A stretch of 7,087 nucleotides of DNA from an uncultured Pseudomonadales bacterium (lineage in GTDB: Bacteria > Pseudomonadota > Gammaproteobacteria > Pseudomonadales > IMCC2047). The translations under genes were made by a program, and so were the position numbers. Position 1 is the stretch's first letter; every line of letters starts with the position of its first letter. Shown one piece after another: positions 6,244-7,087 of this stretch. The notes below the pieces were generated by a model that searched no databases, was not told where the DNA came from, and saw nothing but the letters and a program-made list of their open reading frames with translations. The stretch is taken from NCBI GenBank assembly GCA_947258895.1, contig CAMYKE010000122.1, positions 1 through 7,087 on the forward strand, given 5' to 3'.

Positions 6244-7087
6244 CTACGGAGCAACGTTGACGGTCGCTTCAGCATTACTACTGCAAGCCATCGAATCAAA
6301 GTAGTCAATGGTTTTAATTAACCCCTCGCGCAAAGCAATCGTCGGTTTCCATTCCAGCGCTTGTGCGGCAAGGCGGATATCGGGTTGACGCTGTTTGGGA
6401 TCATCTTCCGGCAAGGGCTCGAATACGAGTTTTGAGCGAGACCCTGTTAGCTCCAGTACCAACTGCGCAAGTTCCAGCATGGTAAATTCATCCGGATTAC
6501 CCAGGTTAACCGGGCCAGTGAATTCGTTCGCCGAGCCCATCAAGCGAACCAGCCCTTCAATCATGTCATCGACGTAGCAGAACGAGCGCGACTGCGAGCC
6601 TTCGCCGTAGATGGTGATTGGCTCGTTCCTGAGTGCCTGGAGAATAAAGTTCGATACGACCCTGCCATCGTTGGGATGCATGCGCGGCCCGTAGGTGTTG
6701 AATATGCGGGCGATCTTGATGGGCAACTGATACTGCCGGAAATAATCGAAGAACAGGGTTTCCGCGCAACGCTTGCCCTCATCGTAACAGGCGCGGGAGC
6801 CTATGGGGTTGACGTTACCCCAATAGGCTTCCGTCTGGGGGTGGACCGCGGGGTCCCCATAGACCTCGCTCGTCGAAGCCTGGAGTATCCTGATGCCCAG
6901 CCGCTTCGCCAGTCCCAGCGCATTGATTGCACCATGAACACTGGTCTTGGTGGTCTGCACGGGGTATCTCTGGTATTGAATGGGGGATGCCGGGCACGCC
7001 AGATTAAAGATTTCGTCCACCTCAACGTACAACGGAAAGCAGACATCGTGACGAATGATCTCGAAAAGCGGATTATCGGCCAGCGGC
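6244..7087 (-). CDS. uxs: UDP-glucuronate decarboxylase (UDP-xylose synthase), SDR family, 5' end cut by window edge
   Basis: The frame is open from the right edge to TAG at 6244, giving 280 residues. TTG at 7032 is internal: the upstream codons read [15 protein letters not shown], which belongs to the protein. The missing part should be roughly 30-40 residues holding the GxxGxxG NAD motif, as the family is usually about 310-320 long. Visible signatures are [26 protein letters not shown] with the catalytic Ser/Thr, the catalytic YDEGK (YxxxK, residues 101-105 of the visible part), [27 protein letters not shown] and NLGNPDEFT. These match UDP-glucuronate decarboxylases closely; the enzyme converts UDP-glucuronate to UDP-xylose and CO2 with bound NAD in the cytoplasm. 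The related dTDP-glucose 4,6-dehydratases and GDP-mannose epimerases fit less well, notably because of the NLACPASP and CYDEGKR motifs. It is the first gene seen in the operon and probably supplies a pentose donor or precursor. Confidence 0.93.
   Translation of the reverse strand, partial: PLADNPLFEIIRHDVCFPLYVEVDEIFNLACPASPIQYQRYPVQTTKTSVHGAINALGLAKRLGIRILQASTSEVYGDPAVHPQTEAYWGNVNPIGSRACYDEGKRCAETLFFDYFRQYQLPIKIARIFNTYGPRMHPNDGRVVSNFILQALRNEPITIYGEGSQSRSFCYVDDMIEGLVRLMGSANEFTGPVNLGNPDEFTMLELAQLVLELTGSRSKLVFEPLPEDDPKQRQPDIRLAAQALEWKPTIALREGLIKTIDYFDSMACSSNAEATVNVAP

Overview
The window looks like part of a bacterial surface or exopolysaccharide (glycan) biosynthesis locus. Every gene I can support lies on the minus strand, closely spaced or overlapping, as expected for one transcription unit running from the right edge to the left edge. 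The moderately high G+C, proteobacterial-looking proteins and Shine-Dalgarno-type starts suggest a Gram-negative bacterium, probably a proteobacterium. This is an impression from sequence style only; there is no rRNA or marker gene to confirm it.

Layout in order of transcription: (1) the 3' part of a UDP-glucuronate decarboxylase / UDP-xylose synthase (SDR family), cut by the right edge; (2) a polytopic membrane glycosyltransferase of the GT39/ArnT/PMT-like type; (3) a family 2 glycosyltransferase with C-terminal membrane segments, starting at TTG 27 nt after gene 2; (4) an FAD-dependent oxidoreductase of the UDP-galactopyranose-mutase / protoporphyrinogen-oxidase-like group found in glycan loci; (5) a Gfo/Idh/MocA-family oxidoreductase whose reading frame is broken in the middle and which seems to lack about 15-20 residues there; (6) an alkaline-phosphatase-superfamily (type I phosphodiesterase-like) protein that overlaps gene 5 by 44 nt, starts at GTG behind a strong ribosome binding site, and runs off the left edge. 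Gene 6 fills positions 1-1093 with 364 uninterrupted codons and is easy to miss because its stop lies outside the window.

Together the genes suggest supply of a nucleotide sugar (UDP-xylose or a derivative), oxidoreductase or mutase chemistry on sugars (genes 4 and 5), transfer to a lipid-linked or polymeric acceptor (genes 2 and 3), and a phospho- or sulfo-transfer or hydrolysis step (gene 6). The product cannot be read from this window. I see no RNA genes, CRISPR arrays, insertion sequences or convincing rho-independent terminators. The points most worth a second look are the broken Gfo/Idh/MocA gene, the atypical metal-ligand motifs in gene 6, and the uncharacterised mutase-like flavoprotein.
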